A DNA stretch of 64,000 bases from Kovacikia minuta CCNUW1 (lineage in GTDB: Bacteria > Cyanobacteriota > Cyanobacteriia > Leptolyngbyales > Leptolyngbyaceae): NCBI RefSeq assembly GCF_020091585.1, contig NZ_CP083583.1:186001-250000 (forward strand), written 5' to 3'. The notes under the pieces are model-generated. The model was not told the origin of the DNA. It did no database searches and saw nothing but the letters and a program-made list of their open reading frames with translations. This document shows, one piece after another, positions 1 to 8,889 of the stretch. Position numbers and translations under genes: made by a program. The number at the start of each line of letters is the position of its first letter. Position 1 is the first letter of the stretch.

Positions 1-866
1 ACATTGGTGTCAACAATGAGGGAACTGGAAATGCTGGCACCTTACGGGTGAATGCCAATTCGATTGTGGTAGACCGTGGCGGTTCAATTGCTGCTGCTAC
101 AGCATCCGGGGAAGGGGGCAACCTTGACCTCAACGTGCGCGATGTGCTGCTGCTGCGAAACAACAGTCAAATTACGGCTTCGGCAGGTGGCAATGGCAAT
201 GGCGGCAATATTCGGATTGATGCCGGGTCGATCGTGGCAGTGCCCGGTGAAAACAGCGACATTCGTGCCAATTCTGTCAATGCTCGTGGTGGTAACGTCA
301 CCATCAATGCTTCCGGCATTTTTGGGCTTCAGTTTCGCCCTCAAGACACGCCTCTGAGTGACATCACCGCAACTGGAGCCAATTCTGCTTCAAGTGGCAC
401 GGTGCAACTAAACATTGAGCGGCTTGATCCGGCTTCCGGCTTAATCGCACTACCTATCACCGTCGTTGACTCCTCCCACTTGATCGCCCAAGGGTGTCCT
501 GCCAACCAGGGTAATTCGTTTGTCATCACTGGTCGCGGTGGTTTGCCGCCCACACCAGAACAGCAATTGGATGATGATGCGGAGTGGCGCGATCGGCGCA
601 GGTTGGTTGTAGATGGGAGCGGAGGGCACAGAGACGCGGAGGCTTCCTCAATTTTTAATTCTCAACTCTTAATTCCCAATTCTCCTCCCCATCCCCACAC
701 CCCACATCCTACACCCCACACACCCATCATCGAAGCCACTGGATGGCAGCTAACTCCTGTCGGAGAAATCTCTCTAGTTGCTAATACCGCTGCTCCAACG
801 GTGCAGAATCGGTTAAATCAATCAGTTGTTTGTGCGGGAGGGGAAAGCCAGCGATCGCTTAAGTGA
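1..866 (+). CDS. Filamentous haemagglutinin-like exoprotein, C-terminal part (5' end outside window)
   Basis: The reading frame is open from base 3, so the gene starts upstream of the window. The visible part has glycine- and asparagine-rich beta-helix strands (GNGGNI, GEGGNLDL, ARGGNVTI) followed by a C-terminal section with VVDSSHLIAQGC and FVITGRGGLPP, typical of cyanobacterial haemagglutination-activity-domain exoproteins that are exported by two-partner secretion (family knowledge). Such proteins form long right-handed beta-helices on the cell surface. About 40 codons near the end (roughly 602-730) are low-complexity, rich in Pro, His and Thr, and look like an intergenic purine/pyrimidine repeat carried in frame. 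The CHAT-TPR gene follows 112 bp downstream on the same strand. The exact subfamily and the secretion partner cannot be seen here. Confidence 0.8.
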   Translation, partial: IGVNNEGTGNAGTLRVNANSIVVDRGGSIAAATASGEGGNLDLNVRDVLLLRNNSQITASAGGNGNGGNIRIDAGSIVAVPGENSDIRANSVNARGGNVTINASGIFGLQFRPQDTPLSDITATGANSASSGTVQLNIERLDPASGLIALPITVVDSSHLIAQGCPANQGNSFVITGRGGLPPTPEQQLDDDAEWRDRRRLVVDGSGGHRDAEASSIFNSQLLIPNSPPHPHTPHPTPHTPIIEATGWQLTPVGEISLVANTAAPTVQNRLNQSVVCAGGESQRSLK

Positions 867-978
867 GCAAACTGACCTATCTTTCCTGGTTTAATTGCCC
901 AAAACCTGGGATAAGGTTACGAGTGATGGCACAAACAGATCACTGATTACGCCAATACTGGAGAGCTGCATACCTGTA

Positions 979-3723
979 ATGAACGGACATTGGAACGGGC
1001 GAATCAATCAGGGGTTGTCTAACATACAGCACCTCTTGTGCAATCAGGGGTGGCTGAAATCTGTTCGCTTTGCTCTGTTAGGGTTGCTCATCGCGATTAG
1101 CCTGCATGCGGGAATTGCAGTTGCGATCGGGAGGACTCTCGATCGCCAGGCAGCCAATCAAGGACAGCCGATCGAAATTACGTCTCAGCCGCTTCAACCG
1201 TCTACAATTGCACCCGTCCAACTGGTGCAGCAAGCAGAAGAACACTATCAGGCTGGGCAGATTTCTGAGGCGATCACCCTCTGGCAACAGGCAGCAACCC
1301 ATTATGAGCAGGACGGTGATCGTCTCAATCAAGCACTTGTTCTCAGTTTTCTTGCCGCCGCTTATGCGGATTTGGGACAGAGGGCACAGGCGAATCGTGC
1401 GATCGCAGACAGTCTGGTGTTCATTCAAACCTCAAACCTTGAAACTCCCAACGCCCATTTACTGCGCGCCCAAGTGCTGACTGTGCAGGGAAAGCTGCAA
1501 CTCGCTCAGGGTCAGGCAGTTGCAGCACTTAACACCTGGCAACAGGCTGAAGTTGCTTACCGTCAGACAAACGACAGCAGCGGCATCCTGGGTAGCCAGA
1601 TCAATCAGGCAAGGGCATTACAGGCGGAGGGGTTGTATAGACGAGCGATAACCCTGCTGACCCAGGTGGAGCAGTCCCTCCAAAATCAACCCGATTCGCG
1701 CCTCAAAATGACAGGATTGCGAAATCTAGGCAAGATGTTGCGCTTAGTCGGTAACCTGGCGCAATCTCGGACGGTCTTAGAACAGAGCTTAGCGATCGCC
1801 CAAAAACTCGATGACAAAACACCGGCATCGGATATCAGCGGCATTCTATTCAGTTTGGGGAACACGGTTCGCGCCCAGGGAGACACAAACACCGCCCTCG
1901 ATTTCTATCAAAAAGCTATCGCCACGGCTCCCTCGCTCACCGCAAAAACGCAGATTGAACTGGCCCAATTAAGTCTGCTAGTGGACAGCAATCAAACCGC
2001 AGCAGCTCAACGCCTATTGACCCAAATTCAATCTCAGCTGGCTCAGTTACCGCCCAGTCGGCTGGCACTGTATGCCCAAATTGATTTGGCTCGCAACTTA
2101 GTCAAGCTGGGAAGAGGAGCTTCTGTGCGCGGCAGCCAAACGTTAAGCGGAGGCGATGGGAGCGGGTTACCCTCTGAACGGCTTAAAACGTCTGCTCAGG
2201 AACTGGCGATCGCGATTCAGCAAATTCGTGCGTCCGGTGATGCTCGTGCGGAATCCTATGGGCTTGGCACATTGGGTAGTTTGTATGAAATCACCCAGCA
2301 ATGGAATGAGGCTAAAACGCTGACTCAACAGGCACTCAGTTTAGCTCAATCTATTGATGCTCCTGACATTGCCTATCAATGGCAGTGGCAGCTTGGACGC
2401 ATTTTCTGTCAGGGTCAACAGCCCTGCTCTTTGGCTGGAAGTTTGCCCAATGCCACGATCGCCTATGGTTCAGCGGTCAAAACGCTGCAATCCCTTCGGG
2501 GTGATCTGGTTGCGGTTAACCCAGATGTGCAGTTTTCCTTTCGGGAAAGCGTCGAGCCAGTTTATCGGCAATTTGTGGACCTGTTGTTGCAATCGGCAGG
2601 GAATGCCCCCAGCCAGGAAAACCTGATCCAGGCACGCGAGACGATCGAAGCACTCCAGTTAGCAGAACTCGACAACTTCTTCCGGGAAGCCTGCACCAAC
2701 GCCCATCCCGTAAAAATTGACCAGATTGATCCACAGGCGGCGGTGATTTATCCGATCATTTTGCCCAGCCAGTTGGCGGTGATTTTAGCATTGCCCAATC
2801 AGCCGTTGCGCTATTTCAAAACGCCCCTGCCGCAAGCGGAGGTAGAACGCATTTTGACCCAGATGCGCCAATCACTCAGACCCACTGCTTTTGTAGAAGA
2901 TTGGTTGCCGAGTGCCCAACGGGTTTATGATTTGCTCTTGCGTCCGATCGCCGCTGAACTGGCACCCAGTCAGATTAAAACGCTGGTATTTGTGCCCGAT
3001 GGGTTGCTGCGGAGTTTGCCAATGGCAGCCCTGCACGATGGTCAGCAATATTTGGTTGAGAAATATAGCATTGTGCTTACCCCCGGTCTCCAGTTGCTTC
3101 AGGCTCAACCTCTAGAGCGGCAACGGCTTCACGGATTGTTAGCCGGGTTAACACAAGCACGGGGAGGCTTTGCAGCCTTACCCAATGTGGCGGTTGAAAT
3201 TAATCAAGTTAAAGCAGAGATTTCGGCGCAAGTGTTGCTCGATCAATCCTTCACCGATCGATCGTTGGAAAAAATGATCGATTCTACGCCGTCACCCATC
3301 GTTCACCTGGCAACCCACGGTCAGTTTAGCTCGAATGCGGACAATACCTTTATCCTGACCTGGGATGGCCGGATTAACGTCAAACAATTGGATCAACTGC
3401 TCCGTTTCAGAGAAGGTAATCTCACCCCGATCGAATTGCTAGTTCTCAGTGCTTGTCAAACGGCAACCGGAGATAAACGGGCAGCCCTGGGCATGGCAGG
3501 GGTGGCAGTGCGATCGGGGGCACGCAGTACGCTTGCTTCGTTGTGGTCAGTTAGCGATCGTTCCACCGCTTCGCTGATGATTCAGTTTTATCGTGAGTTG
3601 GGTAAACCTGGGGTGACAAAAGCCGAAGCCTTGCGTCGTGCTCAGGTTTCGTTATTACATCAAGACGATTATACTTCGCCCTATTATTGGGCACCGTTTG
3701 TTCTGTTAGGAAATTGGTTGTAA
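979..3723 (+). CDS. CHAT domain-containing TPR protein (caspase-like putative protease)
   Basis: 914 residues from the ATG at 979. A TTG at 895 is in frame, but the ATG start puts a hydrophobic signal or anchor segment (VRFALLGLLIAISLHAGIAV) near the N terminus. Residues ~60-520 are TPR-like helical repeats. The last ~300 residues form a CHAT domain, a caspase-fold module, with the expected His in HLATHGQF (~H780) and Cys in LSACQTATG (~C826), followed by GMAGVAVRSGARSTLASLWSV. CHAT proteins are related to separase and caspases, so a peptidase role, probably at the membrane or periplasm, is inferred. A stretch rich in Gly and Ser in the TPR part (~2104-2190) has no counterpart in the paralogue at 61802 and looks inserted. 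The DUF928 gene starts 8 bp after the stop, suggesting one operon with the kinase and regulator. Confidence 0.9.
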   Translation: MNGHWNGRINQGLSNIQHLLCNQGWLKSVRFALLGLLIAISLHAGIAVAIGRTLDRQAANQGQPIEITSQPLQPSTIAPVQLVQQAEEHYQAGQISEAITLWQQAATHYEQDGDRLNQALVLSFLAAAYADLGQRAQANRAIADSLVFIQTSNLETPNAHLLRAQVLTVQGKLQLAQGQAVAALNTWQQAEVAYRQTNDSSGILGSQINQARALQAEGLYRRAITLLTQVEQSLQNQPDSRLKMTGLRNLGKMLRLVGNLAQSRTVLEQSLAIAQKLDDKTPASDISGILFSLGNTVRAQGDTNTALDFYQKAIATAPSLTAKTQIELAQLSLLVDSNQTAAAQRLLTQIQSQLAQLPPSRLALYAQIDLARNLVKLGRGASVRGSQTLSGGDGSGLPSERLKTSAQELAIAIQQIRASGDARAESYGLGTLGSLYEITQQWNEAKTLTQQALSLAQSIDAPDIAYQWQWQLGRIFCQGQQPCSLAGSLPNATIAYGSAVKTLQSLRGDLVAVNPDVQFSFRESVEPVYRQFVDLLLQSAGNAPSQENLIQARETIEALQLAELDNFFREACTNAHPVKIDQIDPQAAVIYPIILPSQLAVILALPNQPLRYFKTPLPQAEVERILTQMRQSLRPTAFVEDWLPSAQRVYDLLLRPIAAELAPSQIKTLVFVPDGLLRSLPMAALHDGQQYLVEKYSIVLTPGLQLLQAQPLERQRLHGLLAGLTQARGGFAALPNVAVEINQVKAEISAQVLLDQSFTDRSLEKMIDSTPSPIVHLATHGQFSSNADNTFILTWDGRINVKQLDQLLRFREGNLTPIELLVLSACQTATGDKRAALGMAGVAVRSGARSTLASLWSVSDRSTASLMIQFYRELGKPGVTKAEALRRAQVSLLHQDDYTSPYYWAPFVLLGNWL

Positions 3724-3731
3724 AAAACGTG

Positions 3732-4505
3732 ATGTCTCATATCAAATGGCTTTCAAACCACATACCCGTTAGCATGGTGGCGTTAGGGTTGGCGATCGTC
3801 AACAGCGCCAGTGCGATCACACCCAGCGTCGCGATCGCACTTCACGGCGATGGAAATCCTTCCATGCAGGGATCTCAGACGATCCAACTCGCCCAGAGTA
3901 ACCCACCCCCACCCCCCCGAAATCCGGGTCGATCCTCGCCAGGGGGACGGCGTGATCCATCCAATTGCCCTCAAGATGCAGAAGCGTCACCAGGCAGCCC
4001 GTTGCTGACTGCCCTCAGCCCCATAAGTAAACCGGGTTTAACCTTAGCAGAGCATCCCACGTTTCTCGTCTACGTGCCCAAAACCAGCGCCACGAGCGCA
4101 GAATTTAGCCTCCGGAGTCGAGACGGACGTGGCATTTATCGCACCACCGTGGCGTTGACCAAGACCCCCAACCTGATCACCCTCACCCTACCCGCGCAGA
4201 CCCCACCTTTAACGGTTGGACAAACGTATACCTGGTCGTTTGCCATCATTTGCAATCCCAACGATCGCCTCGACGATCGCTTTGTTACCGGCATGGTTCA
4301 ACGCATTGAAGTTGAACCCGCTCGTTTACGCCAGATCCAGCAAGCCTCACCCAGAGACCAAGTGGCACTCTATCAGCAAGCAAACGCCTGGTACGACACT
4401 CTTGCTGTTCTGTATCGATTGCATCGTAGTCAAACGAGTGATCCAGGTATCAACACAATCTGGCGCGAACTGTTGCAATCAGGGGGCAGTCGATCCCATG
4501 ATTAA
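3732..4505 (+). CDS. DUF928 domain-containing exported protein
   Basis: 257 residues from ATG 3732; earlier in-frame codons overlap the CHAT gene and would spoil the signal peptide. The N terminus is hydrophobic (VSMVALGLAIVNSASA) with a plausible signal cleavage after ASA, then a proline-rich linker and a core with LTLAEHPTFLVYVP, VGQTYTWSFAIICNP and an alpha-helical tail. This matches DUF928, a cyanobacterial family of unknown function commonly found beside CHASE2 and CHAT genes. The core reads as a beta-sandwich-like region. Eight bases separate it from the CHAT gene and 47 from the CHASE2 kinase. Function is unknown; secretion is inferred from the signal peptide. The paralogue is at 60430. 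Confidence 0.85.
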   Translation: MSHIKWLSNHIPVSMVALGLAIVNSASAITPSVAIALHGDGNPSMQGSQTIQLAQSNPPPPPRNPGRSSPGGRRDPSNCPQDAEASPGSPLLTALSPISKPGLTLAEHPTFLVYVPKTSATSAEFSLRSRDGRGIYRTTVALTKTPNLITLTLPAQTPPLTVGQTYTWSFAIICNPNDRLDDRFVTGMVQRIEVEPARLRQIQQASPRDQVALYQQANAWYDTLAVLYRLHRSQTSDPGINTIWRELLQSGGSRSHD

Positions 4506-4552
4506 GCGCAACTCAAAGCAAGAACCCCCCCGTTGAGCGATCGCCTTAACCT

Positions 4553-6814
4553 ATGTGGACAATTCTGAAACAGCAAATTTGGCGGTGGCGTGGGGTCTTA
4601 ATCACGGTTCCTACTGTTGCCGGAGGTTTGTTGCTTTTGCGTCTCACTGGCGCACTTCAGCTGATGGAGCTAGTGGCGCTGGATCAGATGTTTCGTCTGC
4701 GTCCGGCTGAACCCGTTGATGCGCGGATTGTGCTTGTGACGATCGATGAGTCAGATGTTAAACAGTTGGCACAATGGCCCATGTCGGATGCGGTGCTGGC
4801 TCAACTAATTACATCGATCAAACAACAGCAACCCAGCGTGATTGGCCTGGATATCTTTCGAGATTTACCTGTAGAACCCGGTCAGCAAGCGTTAGCCAAC
4901 GTCTTCACCACGACTCCTAACTTAATTGGCATCGAAAATGTCATTAAAGCCGGTAATGGTGAAATTATTCCAGCGCCACCACTCTTAAAACAGCGTGATC
5001 AGGTCAGTGCCAGTGATCTGCTGTTAGACAAAGACGGTCGGGTGCGTCGCAGTTTGCTGTATTTGAGAACTCAGGACGATCGCTCAATCTTTACTCTGGG
5101 CGCACGTCTGGCGTTTTTTTACCTTGACAAACAGGGGATTTACCGCCAATCGCTCAATCCTGAGCAGACAAATTTTCGGTTAGGTCGAGCCGTCTTTACG
5201 CCGTTGCAGCCCGATGAGGGTGGTTATGTGGGAATGGATGCAGGCGGATATCAAATTCTGGCAAATTTCCCCAAATTCCCGCCGGGGTTTCACACCGTCT
5301 CGCTCACGGATGTTCTACAGGGACGATTGCCACACGATTTGTTGCGCGATCGGATCGTCCTGATTGGCGTCACCGCAGAAAGCCTGAAAGACAAATTTTT
5401 CACCTCCTATACGACTGACTCTACTGCTGTACCCGCAGGTGTTGAAGTTCATGCGCTATTAACCAGTCAACTGTTGAGTGCAGCGTTAAATGGGCGATCG
5501 CTGCTGCACACCTGGTCAGAGCCAATGGAATGCTTGTGGATTGTCGTCTGGTCAACTGTGGGAGCTATTATCGGTTGGACAGCCTCATCCCCGCGACAAA
5601 CTGTGTTGAAAGTGGTGCTGCTGGGCATCACGCTTGGCGGCGGTGCTTACATTCTTTTTCTCATGGGTTGGTGGATCATCACCGTGCCGCCGTTATTAGC
5701 CCTGGCAGGATCGGCGATTATGAGCAATAGCTACCTGCTGTGGGAAAATCTCAAAGAGTATGCGCGCACCCTGGAACAGAAGGTGGAAGAGCGAACCTTA
5801 AACCTGGAACAAGAAATTGTTGAACGGAAACAGGCAGAAGCAACGTTAAGCCAACAGAAACAGCTTCTGCAAACGATCGTGGATCACATTCCGGTAATGA
5901 TCACGCTTTACGACGCAACAGGGCATATTGAATTTGTCAATCACCAGTTTGAGAAAGTTTTGGGCTGGTCCGCTGCTGATGTGCAAAATATTGACCTCGT
6001 TGCTGAATGTAGTTCTGATTCAGAACAACGGCAACAAATTTTAGACCATATGTTAGCCGCTAAGGGTACCTGGCTTGACTTAAAAATTAGAACCAAAGAC
6101 GATCGCCTGGTCAACACTGCCTGGGCAAATGTTCAGCTTAACAATCATCTCTTTGTGGGCATTGGACAGGACATCAGCGATCGTAAACGAGCCGAAGAAG
6201 CTTCCATTTTAGATGAGCGCAATCGGATGGCGCGCGAGATCCATGATACCCTCGCTCAAGCTTTTACAGGCATCTTGCTGCATGTGGGGGCTGCTACTGA
6301 ACAACTGATCAAAAAACCAGCCACTGCCCAAACTCATTTAGAAACCGTCGATGAATTAGCCCGCTCAGGACTGGCTGAAGCCCGACGATCGGTGACAGCA
6401 CTACGACCCAAACTATTAGAAGAGGGCAACTTGTTTGATGCCCTGAAACACTTAACGAATCAAATGAAATTATCAGCGAATACCCAGATCACCTGTGAAA
6501 TCATTGGTGCTGCCTATACTTTAGCACCCAACGTAGAGAATCACCTGTTACGGATCGGACAAGAAGCATTAACCAATGCGGTTAAATATGCCCATGCCAG
6601 CCAAATCAACGTTGAATTAATTTGCGAAGATTCACAGTGTTTATTACGAGTCAAAGACAATGGACAGGGATTTGATATTGATCAAGTCTCTTTGAGTAAA
6701 GGATTTGGCTTACTGGGCATGAGTGAACGGGTAGAGCAAATTGGCGGTGAGCTAGTGATCCAAAGCCATCCAGGTCAAGGTACAGAAATTGTCGTCGTTG
6801 TCAGTCGAGAATAG
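4553..6814 (+). CDS. CHASE2-PAS sensor histidine kinase (NarL-type)
   Basis: 753 residues. An N-terminal membrane segment is followed by an extracytoplasmic CHASE2 sensor domain (~35-300; ALDQMFRLRPAEP, VIGLDIFRD), three membrane helices (~315-395), a coiled coil (~400-430) and a PAS domain (~430-550). The HisKA_3 dimerisation domain carries the phosphorylated His in MAREIHDTLAQ (~H564). The HATPase domain has an N box EALTNAVKYAHAS (~670), DNGQGFD and GLLGMSER. It should autophosphorylate and pass phosphate to the response regulator whose start lies 5 bp downstream. The ligand is unknown. It is clearly paralogous to the kinase at 58153, which lacks PAS and has a degenerate core. Confidence 0.93.
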   Translation: MWTILKQQIWRWRGVLITVPTVAGGLLLLRLTGALQLMELVALDQMFRLRPAEPVDARIVLVTIDESDVKQLAQWPMSDAVLAQLITSIKQQQPSVIGLDIFRDLPVEPGQQALANVFTTTPNLIGIENVIKAGNGEIIPAPPLLKQRDQVSASDLLLDKDGRVRRSLLYLRTQDDRSIFTLGARLAFFYLDKQGIYRQSLNPEQTNFRLGRAVFTPLQPDEGGYVGMDAGGYQILANFPKFPPGFHTVSLTDVLQGRLPHDLLRDRIVLIGVTAESLKDKFFTSYTTDSTAVPAGVEVHALLTSQLLSAALNGRSLLHTWSEPMECLWIVVWSTVGAIIGWTASSPRQTVLKVVLLGITLGGGAYILFLMGWWIITVPPLLALAGSAIMSNSYLLWENLKEYARTLEQKVEERTLNLEQEIVERKQAEATLSQQKQLLQTIVDHIPVMITLYDATGHIEFVNHQFEKVLGWSAADVQNIDLVAECSSDSEQRQQILDHMLAAKGTWLDLKIRTKDDRLVNTAWANVQLNNHLFVGIGQDISDRKRAEEASILDERNRMAREIHDTLAQAFTGILLHVGAATEQLIKKPATAQTHLETVDELARSGLAEARRSVTALRPKLLEEGNLFDALKHLTNQMKLSANTQITCEIIGAAYTLAPNVENHLLRIGQEALTNAVKYAHASQINVELICEDSQCLLRVKDNGQGFDIDQVSLSKGFGLLGMSERVEQIGGELVIQSHPGQGTEIVVVVSRE

Positions 6815-6819
6815 AACCC

Positions 6820-7446
6820 ATGTCTCCCCCTCAAATTCGCATTCTGATCGTAGATGACCATGCCGTTGTTCAACAAGGACTCATTGCCATCATTGATGAA
6901 GAATCAGATATGACGGTGGTGGGTCAAGCCCAAAACGGAATCGAGGCGATCGCGTTGTTTCGCCAAACCCAACCCGATGTGACTCTGATGGATTTGCGGA
7001 TGCCCGAAATGGGCGGCGTTGAAGCCATTACGGCGCTTTGTGATGAATTTGACACAGCTCGCATTATTGTGTTGACCACCTACGACGGTGATGAGGATAT
7101 TTATCGAGGGTTACGGGCAGGCGCAAAAGGGTACCTGCTTAAAGATTCTAAACCCAGTGAACTGCGAACCGCGATTCGCACTGTTCATGGCGGTCAGCAA
7201 TATATTCCGCCCCATGTTGGCGCTAAATTAGTGCAGCGCCTGAACAATCCAGAATTGACTGATCGCGAGTTAGAAGTTTTGAAATTAGTTGCTCAAGGTC
7301 TGAGTAATTTAGAAATCAGTTCTGCCTTAACAATTTCTGAGAGCACGGTTAAGTCGAACATCAACCGAATTTTAAGCAAATTGGGAGCCAAAGACCGCAC
7401 CCAGGCAACCATTATTGCTTTAAAGCGAGGGCTTACCAGTTCCTAG
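6820..7446 (+). CDS. Response regulator, NarL/FixJ family
   Basis: 208 residues. The receiver domain (~5-120) has acidic residues VDDHAVV, the phosphoacceptor Asp in LMDLRMP (~D58), a conserved Thr in VLTTYDGD and Lys in YLLKDS (~K108). The C-terminal LuxR-type helix-turn-helix (~145-205) contains LTDRELEVLKLVAQGLSN and ISESTVKSNINRILSKLG. It is a DNA-binding transcription factor, almost surely phosphorylated by the CHASE2 kinase immediately upstream. Targets are not evident; autoregulation of the CHAT-DUF928-kinase operon or of the exoprotein gene is a guess. A decayed relative lies at 23361. Confidence 0.95.
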   Translation: MSPPQIRILIVDDHAVVQQGLIAIIDEESDMTVVGQAQNGIEAIALFRQTQPDVTLMDLRMPEMGGVEAITALCDEFDTARIIVLTTYDGDEDIYRGLRAGAKGYLLKDSKPSELRTAIRTVHGGQQYIPPHVGAKLVQRLNNPELTDRELEVLKLVAQGLSNLEISSALTISESTVKSNINRILSKLGAKDRTQATIIALKRGLTSS

Positions 7447-7493
7447 CCTGCCAATACCAACCTAGGATCATGGATTTAATAAATCCGCAAACT

Positions 7494-7623
7494 GTACGGG
7501 CGGGTTTAGCACTCCAACCTCACCCGGCAATGGATTTGACTGCAAAACCCGCCCCTACCAAATGTCGGACTTATTTAATTCCCATTCCTTAAGGTGGAGC
7601 GAAACCGTGAACTTAAGGTGGAG
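7494..7623. repeat. Palindromic repeat and twin CTTAAGGTGGAG boxes in 7447-7814 intergenic region
   Basis: The 368-bp gap between the response regulator and the MOSC gene holds an imperfect inverted repeat with arms GTACGGGCGGGTTT (7494-7507) and AAACCCGCCCCTAC (7545-7558), of the kind scattered in cyanobacterial genomes. It also holds two direct copies of CTTAAGGTGGAG at 7588-7599 and 7612-7623, 24 bp apart. The twin boxes could be a regulator site; nothing proves it. The remainder shows no gene. Confidence 0.5.
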
Positions 7624-7814
7624 TTCAATCTATAACCTCAGATTAACCAATCATTGAACCAATCGATCAGTTAAACAATAGCCCCTGAATGGACGACAAA
7701 TCTGAGTAAACCCCTTAAACTAAAGCTATGAAAACGGTTATAGAGTTGCAGCAAAAGAGATCGGTAACCATAAGAGATTGTTATTCTTTGTGATCAGAAT
7801 CTGTGGGGTTGAAA

Positions 7815-8465
7815 ATGAAACTCGTCTCTGTCAACGTTGGGCTTCCCCGTGAAGTGACCTGGAAAGGAAAAACCGTTACAACCGGAATTTTCAAAGAACC
7901 AATCAACGATCGCGTAATCGTGCGATCGCTCAACTTAGATGGCGATGGACAGGCAGATCTCACCGTTCATGGTGGTTCAGAAAAAGCCGTTTATGTTTAT
8001 CCCCTGGAACATTACGACTTCTGGCGCAGTGAATTGCCTGATACCGAGTTAACAATGGGCAATTTTGGTGAAAATTTCACGGTGACGGGATTTAAGGAAG
8101 AAGAACTGAACATTGGTGATCGCTTCCAGATCGGTGCTGTCAAGTTGATGGTGACACAGCCACGGATGCCCTGCTACAAACTGGGGATTCGGTTTGGGCG
8201 ACCCGACATGGTGAAACGGTTTCTTGCCAGTCGTCGCACTGGTTTTTACTTCTCGGTTTTGCAAGAGGGTGAAGTGGGAGTCGGAGACACGCTGGAATTA
8301 GTCAGTCGGGATGCTAACAACATTACGGTTGCCGATATCACACAACTGTATACCCGTGAGAAAACTGATGCAGAGTTGCTTCACAGAGCGGCTCAATTAG
8401 AATCATTGCCCGCAAGCTGGCGTGACTATTTCCAGGAGCAAATTCGTCGTCAAGATGGGAGATAG
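7815..8465 (+). CDS. MOSC domain-containing protein
   Basis: 216 residues from ATG 7815. A GTG at 7803 is in frame, but the family starts at MKLVSVNVG and a GGGG stretch sits about 5 bp upstream of the ATG. The MOSC fold shows LDGDGQADLTVHGGSEKAVYVYP, NFGENFTVTG and the Cys in QPRMPCYKLGIRF, the residue expected to coordinate a molybdenum cofactor sulfur (family knowledge). The C-terminal LLHRAAQLESLPASWRDYFQ resembles the three-helix tail of YiiM-like stand-alone MOSC proteins. YiiM-like proteins reduce N-hydroxylated compounds, so a detoxification role is plausible. It is transcribed alone. Confidence 0.9.
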   Translation: MKLVSVNVGLPREVTWKGKTVTTGIFKEPINDRVIVRSLNLDGDGQADLTVHGGSEKAVYVYPLEHYDFWRSELPDTELTMGNFGENFTVTGFKEEELNIGDRFQIGAVKLMVTQPRMPCYKLGIRFGRPDMVKRFLASRRTGFYFSVLQEGEVGVGDTLELVSRDANNITVADITQLYTREKTDAELLHRAAQLESLPASWRDYFQEQIRRQDGR

Positions 8466-8594
8466 GGCGTGTTTTAAAGCCTTCGGGTTCGTTTTCTTCA
8501 CTCTTGCTGATCCCCTAAATCCCCCTTAAAAAGGGGGGCTTTGAATGGTAAGTGCTACGCACACGCTTCGCTAACGGCTTCCTCCTTTTTAAGG

Positions 8595-8782
8595 CTACGG
8601 TGTACACACAAGTCGATCGCTGATTCGTTTTCCGAAAACCTGATCCTCCACAACCTTGATTTCTCGTTGCCGGTTCTCAATAAGCCGAGATTATTGAGAT
8701 TTCAGCCAATTTCCAAAGTTGAGGCAGAGCAAGGGTTTCAGGACTTGTGTTCACAGATTTCCGACTTGTGTGTACACGGTAG
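8595..8782. mobile_element. 188-bp MITE-like element with 11-bp target duplication
   Basis: Terminal inverted repeats read CTACSGTGTACACACAAGTC at both ends (one mismatch over 21 bp). The element is flanked by a perfect 11-bp direct repeat CCTTTTTAAGG (8584-8594 and 8783-8793), the signature of a transposition target duplication. No transposase is encoded. TSDs of 9-12 bp are usual for IS4-type transposases, so mobilisation in trans by such an element is inferred. The insertion interrupts a palindromic CCCCCTTAAAAAGGGGG-type cyanobacterial repeat, another copy of which is at ~8510-8540. The 424-bp intergenic region 8466-8889 otherwise shows no gene. Confidence 0.75.
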
Positions 8783-8889
8783 CCTTTTTAAGGAGGGTTG
8801 GGGAGGATCAAGGGCTTTAAAGCATTGCCTGGCTGCGGAGAGGCGTCTATCAATTGCATTGCTATTCACTACAAACAAGAAACAAAACC

